A stretch of 64,000 bases of DNA, taken from assembly GCF_024448165.1 (NCBI RefSeq), contig NZ_JAMOLN010000001.1, positions 95,277 to 159,276 on the forward strand, given 5' to 3'. The DNA is from Streptomyces longispororuber. Lineage in GTDB: Bacteria > Actinomycetota > Actinomycetes > Streptomycetales > Streptomycetaceae. Shown here in pieces: positions 52,019 through 61,529 of the stretch. The notes beneath the pieces were generated by a model. The model was not told the DNA's origin and ran no database searches. It was given only the letters and a program-made list of their open reading frames with translations. Each line of letters opens with the position of its first letter. Within the stretch, counting starts at the first letter, position 1. The translations under genes and the position numbers were made by a program.

Positions 52019-52253
52019 CAGCCGATGGCGGCTGACGTCCCTCTGGCAGGCCCCGCAAAGGTACACCGAGAGCCATATGGCCAGGGCATTCCGTCCCGGC
52101 CTGAGGCCGTACGACCTCTGCCCCTCACTGCCCCTGGACAGTGAGGCTCGAAGAAGGGACGAAGGAGAGCCGAACCGGAGAGCCAGTGAACCCGACTACA
52201 CCCGGCGCTGCGGGGCCAGTTGTCGGACACCCGGCGGGAGAGACGGTGCCGTC

Positions 52254-53306
52254 ATGGAAACGACGTCCACAAAGGGCTTGCGCCTCACAGCCGCGTATCC
52301 CTACCACGCGGCCAACTATCTGGTACGCGCGGCCATCACCGCGCCGTCCCTCCACAACTCGCAGCCGTGGCTGTTCATCGGCGACCGGACATGCCTCGAC
52401 CTGTACGCGAACCCCGCCCGCCAGCTACCGGCTGCCGACCCCGACGGCCGGGAACTCGTCATCGGTTGTGGGGCAGCCCTCTTCAACGTGCGGCTCGCCA
52501 TGCGGCACCTGGGGTTCCGGCCCGACGTCCGCGTCTGCCCGACCCGCTGGAACCCCGCGCACCTCGCGCGCATCGGCTGGGGCCCGTTCGGAAGGGCAGG
52601 TGCGAACGAGGAGTTGATGCATCACGCCCTGCGCGCCCGCCGCACGCACCGCGGCCCGTTCCAGTCGCCCCCGCTCCCCCAGCGGCTCGTCGACGACCTG
52701 CGTCGGCAGGCCCGAGCCGAGGGCGCCGACCTGTATGTCGTCACGGACGGCAACGTGCGGGGCCACCTCGCAGAGTTGGTGCGCGAGGCCGAGACGATCC
52801 AGCGCACGGACCCCGCATGGCGCGCCGAGCTCTACCACTGGACTCAGGAGTTCACCGGCACACGGCTGGATGGCGTCCCGCTCGCCACCTGTACTTATCA
52901 CCCCGACTGCGTCCCCTTCGCCGGACGTGATTTCCTCGGTCTGAGCGCCACCATGCCCGACCCACCAGAGGTGTGGTCCGAGCACACCGGGCTGGTCGCC
53001 GTACTGACAACCTGCTACGACACCCGTGTGGAGTGGCTCCAGGCGGGACAGGCGCTGCAGCGACTCCTGCTGCACGCGGCCGCCCATCGGGTGTCGGCAG
53101 CCTTCCACACGCAGCCGCTGGAACTGCCCCGTCTGCGGGCCCAAGTACGCGCCGGATTGCTGTTCGGTCAGTTCCCGCAGATGATCCTCCGCCTCGGTCA
53201 CACGCGACGCGGCGCGCCGACACCACGGCGTCCGGCCACCGACGTGCTGCGGATGCGCTCGGAGAGCGGTGGAGGAGCGACGCGTCTGGGTACGCCTCGG
53301 CGATGA
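52254..53306 (+). CDS. Acg-family nitroreductase
   Basis: 350 residues from ATG 52254. The sequence opens METTSTKGLRLTAAYPYHAA and AAITAPSLHNSQPWLFIGDR, the N-PSxHNxQPW signature of Acg (Rv2032-type) proteins. LMHHALRARRTHRGPFQSPP, LVREAETIQRTDPAWRAELY and the late GQALQRLLLHAAAHRVSAAF with LRAQVRAGLLFGQFPQMILR follow. The family binds FMN but covers its active site, and in mycobacteria it belongs to the dormancy regulon. It sits next to universal stress proteins here. The C-terminal 30 residues are basic and low-complexity. Confidence 0.92.
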   Translation: METTSTKGLRLTAAYPYHAANYLVRAAITAPSLHNSQPWLFIGDRTCLDLYANPARQLPAADPDGRELVIGCGAALFNVRLAMRHLGFRPDVRVCPTRWNPAHLARIGWGPFGRAGANEELMHHALRARRTHRGPFQSPPLPQRLVDDLRRQARAEGADLYVVTDGNVRGHLAELVREAETIQRTDPAWRAELYHWTQEFTGTRLDGVPLATCTYHPDCVPFAGRDFLGLSATMPDPPEVWSEHTGLVAVLTTCYDTRVEWLQAGQALQRLLLHAAAHRVSAAFHTQPLELPRLRAQVRAGLLFGQFPQMILRLGHTRRGAPTPRRPATDVLRMRSESGGGATRLGTPRR

Positions 53307-53311
53307 CGCGA

Positions 53312-54190
53312 TCAGTCGTGAGGCACGACGGCGACGGGGCAGGCCGCATGATGGAGGACGGCGTGAGTGACGGGGCCGACGCGCGGGCCGATGTGCGGTC
53401 CGGGCCGACGCCGCCGGCCGACGACTACGAGCCCGGCTCCGGACGCGGCGTCCAGCAACGCGTCCAGGAGATGCCCCTCGGTCAAGGCCCGGGCCACGCC
53501 TACCACGGGGTACTTGTCGCACCAGGTGCGCGGCATCGCCTCCTGGAAGCCGTCCCAGTCCAGGGCAGCGCCTGTTGCGGCGTTTCGGCCATGGCTACGT
53601 CGCCGGGGCCGACGGTGAGCGGATTGGGCCGGTGCCACGCGGAGACGACGCGCAGGCGGCCGTCGCGCACGCGAGCCGTCTGGAAGGCGAAGTCGATCAA
53701 CGCGTCACGAGGGTCGTCGAGGTCCAGGCCGAGGACGACATCCTGGGGCCTTCTGTCTCGCCTTCGTGGCGGTCACCGTCTCTGACGAGCACCACGGGGC
53801 ACGCCGCTCGCGCCACCGCTGCGGCCGCGACGGATCCGACGAGCATCCCGGACAGAGCGCCGAGGCCGCGCGAGCCGAGCACCAGAAAGCCCGCCTCCTC
53901 AGCGGCGTTCAGGAGGGCGGCCGTCGCCGGTCCTCGATCGTCTCGGTGGTGGCGTACCCGGCGGGCAGGATCTCCGACAGACGCGTGGCTGCGGCCGCCA
54001 CGACCTGGGAGGCACGACGGCGCTGTCCGGTAGCCTCCGGCACACTCGCGGGTGGATGCGGGGACCAGGCCCAGGCGTGCACCAGATGCAGGGGGGAATG
54101 CCGACGCCGCGCCTCGTGTGCCGCCCGGTGCAAGGCTACCGCGCTCTCGGGAGACTCGTCGACGCCGACGACGATGCGCTGGTGGGGCCT
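53312..54190 (-). pseudogene. tandem universal stress protein, multiply frameshifted
   Basis: Three frames must be joined: QRIVVGVDESPESAVALHRA to ASQVVAAAATRLSEILPAGY in the first, then FLVLGSRGLGALSGMLVGSV and CPVVLVRDGDRHEGETEGP in the second. After another shift come LIDFAFQTARVRDGRLRVVS, and finally KYPVVGVARALTEGHLLDAL and VGRRRRPGPHIGPRVGPVTH, CPVAVVPHD at 53312. Both Usp domains are recognisable but at least three indels prevent translation. It is convergent with the nitroreductase, only 5 bases apart. Confidence 0.8.
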
Positions 54191-54576
54191 GGCACGTCGC
54201 CTCCGGCCGGGCAGCTCCTTGTGGTTGTCAACCTTGTGCGGGACAGGGAGTCGTAGCAGGGGCCACCGGTCCTCGGAACAGAACCATTCGGCTCCTGCAC
54301 ACCACGTACACACAGCCGAGTCGACGGTGGACACGTCCGGCAGGTGGACAGTCCCGTAGTGCCCTACCTGCGGGCCGGGCCGACCCTGCCACCCGCCTGT
54401 GCGAACCGGGAACCGGGCGAGGCGCGTTCTGGCTCGGATCGGGCATGAAGGGGGCCCGTTGCCCAAGGACTTTGCCCGGCCGGCCCCTGGGGCGAGGGCC
54501 GGGACGGTGCGAGGTTGGGACCAGCGGCCGGCGGAACGGCGGTCGCGAGCGAGGCCCGGCCACGGAGGTGAGAATC
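54191..54576. other. intergenic region with two GC-rich boxes
   Basis: About 385 bases between divergent genes. GGGGCCACCGGTCC at 54259-54272 (facing the Usp relic) and GGGACCAGCGGCCGG at 54517-54531 (facing the lipoprotein gene) resemble the GGGAC-NNN-GGCCC style of dormancy-regulator site. No gene recognised. Confidence 0.35.
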
Positions 54577-55353
54577 ATGACGCGCAGGCGTGCACAGGCC
54601 GCCACTGCCGCGGCGCTGATCCTGGCGGCAACCATGTCCATCGGGGCCTGTGGGGCAGCCGGCACCGCCAGTACCACCCCCACCACGACGTCCAGCCCCG
54701 CCACCGCCCCGGGCAACAGCACACCGGAGCCCGGGGCGGGCCGCGCTCCGTCCACCGGGCCGACCAGTGGGTGGGGACCGGGCATGTGGAACACCGCCCG
54801 GGGGCCGGGAATGAGGGGCAACTGGGGCCCCGGCATGACGGGTCCGGGGACGATGGGCAACTGGTGGCTGGCCGGTGACGGCCACCGGGTGCAGACGCTC
54901 GATCAGGCCCGGCAGCGCGCTGTGGCGTTCGCTGATCGGCTCGGCCTGTCCGTCGGCGAGATCATGCAGTTCTCCCGGAACTTCTACGCGGAGCTGGAGA
55001 CCGTGGCCGGCCGGCCTGCCACCGAGGTACTGGTCAACCCGGCCGATGGCACCGTACAGATCGAGTACGGGCCCGCGATGATGTGGAACACCGCCTATGG
55101 CATGCGCCACGGCACCCGGGGCGGGCCCCAGGCCCGGATCTCCGCCACGGAGGCCCAGCAGATCGCCCAGCAGTGGCTCCGTGACCACCGCACCGGGTGG
55201 GCCGCGGGCAATCCCACAGTCTTCCCCGGCTACTGCACCCTGCACACCACGCAATCCGGGAGGATCACCGGCATGCTGTCGGTCAACGCCACGACCGGAC
55301 AGGTCTGGTACCACGCCTGGCACGGCACCCACATAGCATCCAGCCGGCGGTAA
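54577..55353 (+). CDS. exported lipoprotein with Gly/Met/Trp-rich segment
   Basis: 258 residues from ATG 54577 (GGAGGTG upstream). Signal and lipobox: TAAALILAATMSIGAC. A Ser/Thr/Pro linker is followed by a repeat-like GWGPGMWNTARGPGMRGNWG, PGMTGPGTMGNWW segment. The globular part, QTLDQARQRAVAFADRLGLS, FSRNFYAELETVAGRPATEV, VNPADGTVQIEYGPAMMWNT, looks like two PepSY-type units. The ending TGQVWYHAWHGTHIASSRR fits that fold. Methionine- and histidine-rich stretches (MMWNTAYGMRHG) suggest copper or other metal binding, as inference. Confidence 0.8.
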   Translation: MTRRRAQAATAAALILAATMSIGACGAAGTASTTPTTTSSPATAPGNSTPEPGAGRAPSTGPTSGWGPGMWNTARGPGMRGNWGPGMTGPGTMGNWWLAGDGHRVQTLDQARQRAVAFADRLGLSVGEIMQFSRNFYAELETVAGRPATEVLVNPADGTVQIEYGPAMMWNTAYGMRHGTRGGPQARISATEAQQIAQQWLRDHRTGWAAGNPTVFPGYCTLHTTQSGRITGMLSVNATTGQVWYHAWHGTHIASSRR

Positions 55354-55428
55354 CCCTCCACGGGCAGGCGTCGCGCCAGGTCCTTTCTGGCTTCCGGGCC
55401 AGCTTGAGACCCACCGGACGCGGTCAGT

Positions 55429-55857
55429 TCACGCCCGTGGAGCCGGGCTTGCCTCCTGGCCGCCGCTCGCGGCCGCCTCGCAGCCCTGGGGAGACATGCC
55501 CTGGGCCTCCGGCGGGAGAGCACTGTCGAGGCTTTCGACGACGTCCAGGACTCTGTCCACCCGCATCAGCCGAAACAGGCGACGGTGGAACGGGTTGTCG
55601 ACGACGACGGTCAACTGTCCCTTCTGCGCCTTGAGACGGTGGTGGACGCGGAGCAGCGATGACCGCCCGCTGCAGTCCATGAACGCAACGTCGCGCAGAT
55701 CGAGGACGAGCGAGTGACACTCCTCAGGGAGGAGTCGGAGCAGCCGGTCGGGCAGCCGACAGCCGGCGAAGACGTCGAGTTCGCCCCACAACTCGACGAC
55801 CAGCAGAACTCCCTGGCGGCGGATTCTGAGGCCGAAGGTCAGGTCGTCCTCGGGCAT
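55429..55857 (-). CDS. STAS-domain anti-sigma-factor antagonist
   Basis: 142 residues from ATG 55857. The STAS fold reads GVLLVVELWGELDVFAGCRL, PDRLLRLLPEECHSLVLDLR and DVAFMDCSGRSSLLRVHHRL, with the phosphorylatable serine in DCSG. KGQLTVVVDNPFHRRLFRLM and RVDRVLDVVESLDSALP follow. Such proteins free a sigma-B-like factor by binding its anti-sigma kinase when unphosphorylated. No kinase or sigma-B gene is adjacent. The last 20 residues are disordered. Confidence 0.9.
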   Translation of the reverse strand: MPEDDLTFGLRIRRQGVLLVVELWGELDVFAGCRLPDRLLRLLPEECHSLVLDLRDVAFMDCSGRSSLLRVHHRLKAQKGQLTVVVDNPFHRRLFRLMRVDRVLDVVESLDSALPPEAQGMSPQGCEAAASGGQEASPAPRA

Positions 55858-56030
55858 GGTCCCCTCGCTGTGGTGTTGCGCGCGGAGTTTCGGTGGGCTC
55901 CAACGCCCCCGTCCACCGGGGTCCTGGGTGGACCTGCATCGATGCCCCTGGCGTACCCGCGATGACGCCGAGACGCAACCCCCGTGACCGAGTCGGGAAA
56001 TCGGCGCGAACGGCCCCTCCTCCGCTGATG

Positions 56031-56494
56031 TCATCCGGTCCCGATCGCGACCCTCGGGGGGACGCGCAGCGTGTTGTCGGCCGTGCAGTGGCTGACCACT
56101 GCATGCAGTCCCTCGATGCGCGCCGTGCTGAGACCGGCCGGTGGGCGGACAGAGATGCTGATGGCCGCGACGCGGACGGGACGGTCGTCGGCGAGGTCGA
56201 AGTCGCCCCGGACACGCAGATGTTCGTACGACAGGTGGTGGCGCTGGAGGAAAAGCCCGGCGTAGTGGGCGACACAGGAGCGAGCGAGATCACGAACGGT
56301 TCCACCGGGTTGGGGCCGTCGTGGTCACCGCCGGAATCCAGCCGCAGCTCGACGGTGAGTTCGTGTCGCGGACGAAAACCGCGTATGCCTGGTCCACGAC
56401 CTGGGTCACCTCGATGCGGCCCGGCGGTTCCGCGGGCTCAGCGGCGCCGCGCCATGCGGAGACCGCGGGGGTGGAGTGGGGGGCGTTTTCATGG
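56031..56494 (-). pseudogene. OsmC-family protein, frameshifted
   Basis: The minus strand gives PGRIEVTQVVDQAYAVFVRD, then a one-base loss, ELTVELRLDSGG and DGPNPVEPFVISLA. Another one-base loss leads to CVAHYAGLFLQRHHLSYEHL, RVRGDFDLADDRPVRVAAIS, ISVRPPAGLSTARIEGLHAV and NTLRVPPRVAIGTG, ending at 56031. The active-site Cys (CVAHYAG) of the OsmC/Ohr peroxidase fold is preserved, but two indels, and perhaps a third near the start, block translation. It would have removed organic peroxides or acted in stationary-phase stress. Confidence 0.75.
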
Positions 56495-56961
56495 CACACC
56501 TTCTCTATGTGGTGCCGACAGGACCACGTCAGGGCGGGAAGTTGCCAGGTGGCTGAGGTGAGCCAGGCCAGAGCCCGGCTGAGGCCCGTAAGGGCGACGC
56601 AGCAGACAGGACGGCCGTCGTCGAGGACCAGGGGCAGCGGTCCCGACCCCACCTCACCGCGTACGACCCGTTGCGGCCCCCTGCCCACACCTTCATCGTG
56701 CGCCCATGAACAGCCGCTGGCGACAGGCCGGTCGGCCCCGACCATGGGATCTGCCGGTCAGAACCGCAGACCGCCCGCGCAGGACGAGCGAACACCGCAT
56801 ATCGCCCCACGACCACGCGCTGCACTGTGCCGCGGCCCCGGGCCGACGGCCCCCGCCAAAGGCCGAACGGGCCCTGCGCCCCGGCCCCTGCCTCATGCCA
56901 CGGTGAGACCGAGGACCCGCTCCGGCTCCCCCACGAGCCCGGTCGAGAGGCGGTGCACGCC
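56495..56961. other. intergenic stretch with one palindrome
   Basis: No recognised gene. GGGCCGACGGCCC at 56840-56852 is a perfect 6-base dyad with a single central base, 110 bases before the next universal stress gene. A minus frame reading LDDGRPVCCVALTGLSRALA has no start and no family I know. Confidence 0.35.
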
Positions 56962-57840
56962 ATGTCCCTTCCCCTGGTCGTCGGTGTCGACGGTTCCGAG
57001 GCCAGCCTCCGCGCGGTGGACTGGGCCGCCGAAGAGGCCGCGATGCGCGGGCTCGAACTACGCCTCCTGCACGCCTCTCTCTGGGAACCGTACGAAGGTA
57101 CCGGTCCCAACGTGCCCCTTAACCGACCCCACGGTCTCGACATCGCCGCGCAGATCCTGCAAGGCGCCATCGCACGGGCCGCGGCACGCCATCGGGAAGT
57201 GAAGATCTTCGCCGAGACGCTGGCGGAGGAACCCGAGCCCGTACTGATGCGCGCCGCACTCAACGCGACGGCGTTGGTGACCGGACGGCGCGGTCGCGGC
57301 CCGGTACAGGAGTTGCTCCTGGGGTCCGTAAGTCTCGCTGTGGCCGCGCACGCGCCGTGCCCGGTCATCGTGGTACGCGGCAGCGAAGCCGGGCGCAACG
57401 CCATCCACGAGCGCATTCTGCTCGGGGTAGGAGATGCCGACTCCTCGGTTTCAGCCATCCGATTCGCGTTCGCCGAGGCGGCGACGCGCCATTGCGTGCT
57501 CGACGCGGTGCGCGCCTGGCGCTCCCCTGTTCGCGAGCCACTCCACCACCCTCCGCAACCGGGAGAGTCGGCCTGTCCTGATCAGCTGCGCGCCCAGGAG
57601 CTGTTGGCCGACTCTCTGCGTGGACCGGCACGCGTGCATCCCGATGTGCGGATGCGCCCGGTCGCCGTGGAAGGCCCGGCCCGCCGGATCCTGATCGACC
57701 GTTCGGCCGCTGCCGACCTGCTGGTCGTCGGCACCCGACGCCGCCATAGCCACTTCGGACTCCAGCTCGGCCCGGTCGGCCACGCTCTCCTGCACCATGC
57801 GGACTGCCCGGTAGCCATCGTTCCGCAGCACGGCTCATGA
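56962..57840 (+). CDS. universal stress protein, two tandem Usp domains
   Basis: 292 residues from ATG 56962. Domain 1: LPLVVGVDGSEASLRAVDWA to ALVTGRRGRGPVQELLLGSV, CPVIVVRGS. Domain 2: HERILLGVGDADSSVSAIRF to LLVVGTRRRHSHFGLQLGPV, CPVAIVPQHGS. The nucleotide motif of domain 1 (GRRGRG-x9-GSV) is intact. It is 22 bases upstream of the beta-phosphoglucomutase gene on the same strand, so the stress protein and the disaccharide phosphorylase genes probably form one transcript. Confidence 0.93.
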   Translation: MSLPLVVGVDGSEASLRAVDWAAEEAAMRGLELRLLHASLWEPYEGTGPNVPLNRPHGLDIAAQILQGAIARAAARHREVKIFAETLAEEPEPVLMRAALNATALVTGRRGRGPVQELLLGSVSLAVAAHAPCPVIVVRGSEAGRNAIHERILLGVGDADSSVSAIRFAFAEAATRHCVLDAVRAWRSPVREPLHHPPQPGESACPDQLRAQELLADSLRGPARVHPDVRMRPVAVEGPARRILIDRSAAADLLVVGTRRRHSHFGLQLGPVGHALLHHADCPVAIVPQHGS

Positions 57841-57862
57841 CCTGGCTTTGTGAGGAGTTCTC

Positions 57863-58609
57863 GTGCGAGACCTCGCCCCACCGCTGCGTGCCGTCCGCGC
57901 GGTGATCTTCGACACCGACGGCGTGATCACTGATTCGGCCCGTCTGCACGCAACAGCCTGGAAGGCCACGTTCGACGCCTACCTCCGCGAGCATCCGCCT
58001 CGCCTGCCCGCACATTGGCGGCCGTTCGACATCTCCACCGACTATCCCCTGTATGTGGACGGCAAGTCCCGGCGCGAGGGCACGACCGCGTTCCTCGAAT
58101 CCCGCGGGATCAAGCCGATCTCCGAGACGGTCGAGGCTCTGGCCGCCGCCAAGGACCGTCGCTACACCGAGCGACTGCGCTCCGGAAACCCCGTACCCGC
58201 CTATCCCGGCACCGTCGACCTGCTCCACGCACTGCTGGAGGCTGACGTTCTGGTGGCCGCCGTGTCCGCGTCCCGTCATGCCCGGGAACTCCTGGTGGAG
58301 GCTCACGTGATGAGTCTCTTCGACACCGTGGTGGACGGTTCGGAAGCGGACCGCCTCGGGCTGCGCGGAAAGCCGGCTCCCGATCTCTTCCTCGAAGCGG
58401 CCCACAGGCTGCGCACCGTTCCCGCGCAGGCAGTGGTCGTCGAGGACGCCCTGGCCGGCGTCGAGGCGGGTGAGCGGGGCGGGTTCGGCCTCGTGGTCGG
58501 CGTCGACCGGACGGCCGGGCGCAACCGGACGGACGAACTGCTCAGCCACGGTGCCGATCTGGTGGTCGCCGACCTCTGTGAGCTTCTGATGGAGGGAGCC
58601 GCCCCGTGA
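57863..58609 (+). CDS. pgmB: beta-phosphoglucomutase-type HAD phosphatase
   Basis: 248 residues from GTG 57863 with GAGGAG upstream. HAD motif 1 is VIFDTDGVITDSARLHATAW, motif 2 VAAVSASRHARELL, motif 3 around RGKPAPDLFLEAAHRL and motif 4 VVVEDALAGVEAGERGGFGL. The cap insertion TTAFLESRGIKPISETVEAL is of the beta-PGM type. Its stop overlaps the GTG of the GH65 gene. Such pairs degrade trehalose, maltose or kojibiose by phosphorolysis to beta-glucose 1-phosphate, which this enzyme isomerises to glucose 6-phosphate. Confidence 0.93.
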   Translation: MRDLAPPLRAVRAVIFDTDGVITDSARLHATAWKATFDAYLREHPPRLPAHWRPFDISTDYPLYVDGKSRREGTTAFLESRGIKPISETVEALAAAKDRRYTERLRSGNPVPAYPGTVDLLHALLEADVLVAAVSASRHARELLVEAHVMSLFDTVVDGSEADRLGLRGKPAPDLFLEAAHRLRTVPAQAVVVEDALAGVEAGERGGFGLVVGVDRTAGRNRTDELLSHGADLVVADLCELLMEGAAP

Positions 58610-61005
58610 CCGATGAGTGGACATGGCGATACGACGGATACGCCCCGGACGAGGAACGTCTCAGGGAATCACTGTGCACCCTGGGTAACGGCTATTTCGC
58701 CACGCGCGGGGCTCTTCCCGAATGCGCGGCGGACGAGTTCCACTACCCCGGCACCTACGTGGCGGGCTGCTACGACCGACTTGCCTCGCAGGTCGCGGGC
58801 CGCCGCATCGGGAACGAGGACATGGTCAACCTGCCCAACTGGCTGCCCCTGCGCTTCCGTTGCCGGGGTGAGGACGGCAGTGGACCCTGGCTGCATCCCG
58901 ACAGCGCCCGGATCCTCGACCACCACCAGACGCTCATCATCACCAACGGCCTGCTGGAACGTCGAACGACGTACGAGGACAGCGAAGGCCGCCGGATCGC
59001 GGTTCGGCAGCTGCGCCTCGTGCACATGGCTGATGCGCACCTCGCCGCGCTGCGTACGGAGTTCACGGCCGAGAACTGGTCGGGTGAACTGGAGGTCGAG
59101 GCCTCTCTGGACGGCGCCGTGCGCAACGCGGGCGTAGCGCGCTACCGCGACCTGGACGGTCAGCACCTCGTCCACGGTCATACCGGCACCGCCGCGCCGG
59201 ACCTTCTGTGGCTGCGCTGCCGAACCCGTACTTCCGACGTCCGCATCGCCGTCGCCGCCCGCGCCACCTGTGCGGACGCCACACACGCCTACGGCGTCAA
59301 CACCCACGCACGAGCGACTCGGCTCCTGCGGCTGCCGCTCACGGCTGGCCGCACCGCGACGGTGGACAAGATCGTGGCCCTGCACACCTCCCGCGACCCT
59401 GCCATCAGTGACCCTCTCCAGGCGGCGGTCGACACCTCACGCCGGGCTCGTTCCTTCGACGAACTGCTCAAGACCCACCTCACCGCGTGGGACCAACTGT
59501 GGCGCAGGGCGGACCTCGACGTGCCGGGTAAGGCGGGTCGCATCCTGCGCCTGCACCTCTTCCACGTGCTGCAGACCCTGTCTCCCCACACCGCCGAGCT
59601 GGACGTCGGAGTACCGGCGCGCGGCCTGCACGGAGAGGCGTACCGGGGCCATGTCTTCTGGGACGAACTGTTCGTGCTGCCCTACCTGAACCTGCACTTC
59701 CCGGAGGTCTCCCGGGCCCTGCTCACCTACCGGCACCGGCGTCTCGGCGCAGCCTGCCGCGCGGCGCAGGATGCCGGACAGCGGGGCGCCATGTATCCGT
59801 GGCAGAGCGGCAGCGACGGTCGCGAGGAGACCCAGCGGATGCACCTCAACCCTCGCTCCGGCCGTTGGTTGCCGGACCACACGCACCTCCAGCATCACGT
59901 CGGTTCGGCGATCGCGTACAACATCTGGCGGTACTGGGAAGCGAGCGGCGACGCGGAGTTCCTGCACACCAAGGGCGCTGAGATGCTGCTACAGATCGCC
60001 CGTTTCTGGGCGGGCGCGGCAACCTACGACGCACGGTTCCGTCGCTACCGGATCCGGCAGGTCATCGGCCCCGACGAATACCACGACGCCTACCCGGGCG
60101 CCGAACATCCGGGAATCGACGACAACGCGTACACCAGCGTCACCGCCGCCTGGGTGCTCGCCCGCGCGCTCGACCTGCTGGAGGTCCTGCCCGAGCCACG
60201 CCGCCACGAGCTGGCTGAGCGAATCGGCTTCGACGGGGGCGAGCCGGAGCGGTGGCGGGACGTTTCGCGGTCTCTCCACGTCCCGTTCCACGACGGGGTC
60301 ATCAGCCAGTTCGAGGGATACGACCGCCTCGCTGAGCTGGACTGGGAGGCGTACACGAAGAAGTACGGCGACATCCGTCGGCTGGACCGGATCCTGGAGG
60401 CCGAAAGCGACAGCGTCAACCGTTACCAGGCCTCCAAACAGGCCGACGTCCTGATGCTCGGTCACCTCTTCCCTCCTCCCGAACTCGGCGCCCTGTTCGC
60501 CCAGTTGGGGTACACCGTCGATGATGCGACCTGGCATCGGACCATCGACCACTACCTGCGCCGCACCAGCCACGGTTCCACCCTCAGCGGTCTGGTGCAC
60601 GGCTGGGTGCTGGCGCGGGCCAGGCGCAGCGACGCCTGGAAGTTCGTGCACGAGGCGCTCATCGGAGACATCGCGGATGTCCAGGGCGGCACCACCGGCG
60701 AAGGGATCCACCTCGGCGCCATGGCCGGCACCCTCGACCTGGTCCAGCGAGGACTCACGGGCCTGGAGACGCGCGACGACGCGCTGTGGCTGGATCCGGC
60801 GCCGCTGCCGCAGCTGACCGGTTCCTCCTCGTACGGATTCACGCTCCGCTACCGAGGCCACTGGGGGATCCGGCTGCGCTTGTCCCCGGCTCGCTTGCGC
60901 GTCATCCTGCCTGCCTCGGACCGCTCCCCCATCACGATCGAGTTGCCTGACCGAGCGGTCACGGTCAGGCCGGGGGAGACCTGCGAACTGGTGCTGCTCG
61001 ATTGA
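58606..61005 (+). CDS. GH65 glycoside phosphorylase/hydrolase
   Basis: 799 residues from GTG 58606. N-terminal beta-sandwich: YAPDEERLRESLCTLGNGYF, ATRGALPECAADEFHYPGTY. The (alpha/alpha)6 barrel includes YRGHVFWDELFVLPYLNLHF, GAMYPWQSGSDGREETQRMH and the general acid in RIRQVIGPDEYHDAYPG. KQADVLMLGHLFPPPELGAL and STLSGLVHGWVLARARRSDA carry the phosphate/sugar site. Length matches maltose/trehalose/kojibiose phosphorylases. Overlap with the beta-PGM gene implies a cytoplasmic phosphorolysis route that saves ATP under energy limitation. Which disaccharide is used cannot be decided here. Confidence 0.93.
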   Translation: MTDEWTWRYDGYAPDEERLRESLCTLGNGYFATRGALPECAADEFHYPGTYVAGCYDRLASQVAGRRIGNEDMVNLPNWLPLRFRCRGEDGSGPWLHPDSARILDHHQTLIITNGLLERRTTYEDSEGRRIAVRQLRLVHMADAHLAALRTEFTAENWSGELEVEASLDGAVRNAGVARYRDLDGQHLVHGHTGTAAPDLLWLRCRTRTSDVRIAVAARATCADATHAYGVNTHARATRLLRLPLTAGRTATVDKIVALHTSRDPAISDPLQAAVDTSRRARSFDELLKTHLTAWDQLWRRADLDVPGKAGRILRLHLFHVLQTLSPHTAELDVGVPARGLHGEAYRGHVFWDELFVLPYLNLHFPEVSRALLTYRHRRLGAACRAAQDAGQRGAMYPWQSGSDGREETQRMHLNPRSGRWLPDHTHLQHHVGSAIAYNIWRYWEASGDAEFLHTKGAEMLLQIARFWAGAATYDARFRRYRIRQVIGPDEYHDAYPGAEHPGIDDNAYTSVTAAWVLARALDLLEVLPEPRRHELAERIGFDGGEPERWRDVSRSLHVPFHDGVISQFEGYDRLAELDWEAYTKKYGDIRRLDRILEAESDSVNRYQASKQADVLMLGHLFPPPELGALFAQLGYTVDDATWHRTIDHYLRRTSHGSTLSGLVHGWVLARARRSDAWKFVHEALIGDIADVQGGTTGEGIHLGAMAGTLDLVQRGLTGLETRDDALWLDPAPLPQLTGSSSYGFTLRYRGHWGIRLRLSPARLRVILPASDRSPITIELPDRAVTVRPGETCELVLLD

Positions 61006-61042
61006 CTATCGACCGGTCCACGTCGGTACCGCCGGGTCACCA

Positions 61043-61059
61043 GGTCTACGAGGTAGACC
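61043..61059 (+). terminator. possible terminator after GH65 gene
   Basis: GGTCTAC, GAG loop, GTAGACC, flanked by further partly pairing CCGGGTC/CCCGG bases, 38 bases past the GH65 stop. Confidence 0.5.
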
Positions 61060-61256
61060 CGGTCCCCGTACACGACCGCGCTCGACACACCGCACCGTGC
61101 GCCGTCGACCCAGGCGTTTGCGGTGGCGTCGGGCAGCACTGGCCGTGCCGGGCGATCCGGCGCGGGACGGGACTTCCGGACGGCTTGGTCGTGAACGTGA
61201 CACGCAGAAGGCATCCTCAGGAGTGTCGGACCCTGGGCGTTCTTTGATGGCGCGTC

Positions 61257-61500
61257 AGAGATCGCCCGATGGAGCGGCTACAGGTACCGAAGAGGTCGCG
61301 TCGGCGGTCGGCGCCCCGGAGTCGTGCTTACGCTGATGCATCAACAACCCCACGAACCCGGCGAGAAAGCCGCTGACGAACTCTCGCGCCGACGGCTCCG
61401 CCACCAGTGCAGCGAGGCTGAAGGCACTCCTCCAGAGGAAGCCCCGGCACGTCCTGCGGCCACCCCCTGGAACAGAGCGCGCACAGAACCTCAGCGAGCT
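61257..61500 (-). pseudogene. membrane protein C-terminal fragment, unassigned
   Basis: A minus frame open through this stretch reads FLWRSAFSLAALVAEPSARE, FVSGFLAGFVGLLMHQRKHD, SGAPTADATSSVPVAAPSGD, L and a stop at 61257. It has one clear hydrophobic helix and a polar tail. No start codon with a ribosome site is seen and the upstream DNA passes into IS3 sequence, so it looks like a truncated gene. Family unknown. Confidence 0.3.
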
Positions 61501-61529
61501 AGCGACCGCTGAACTGCACTGTGCGCCGA

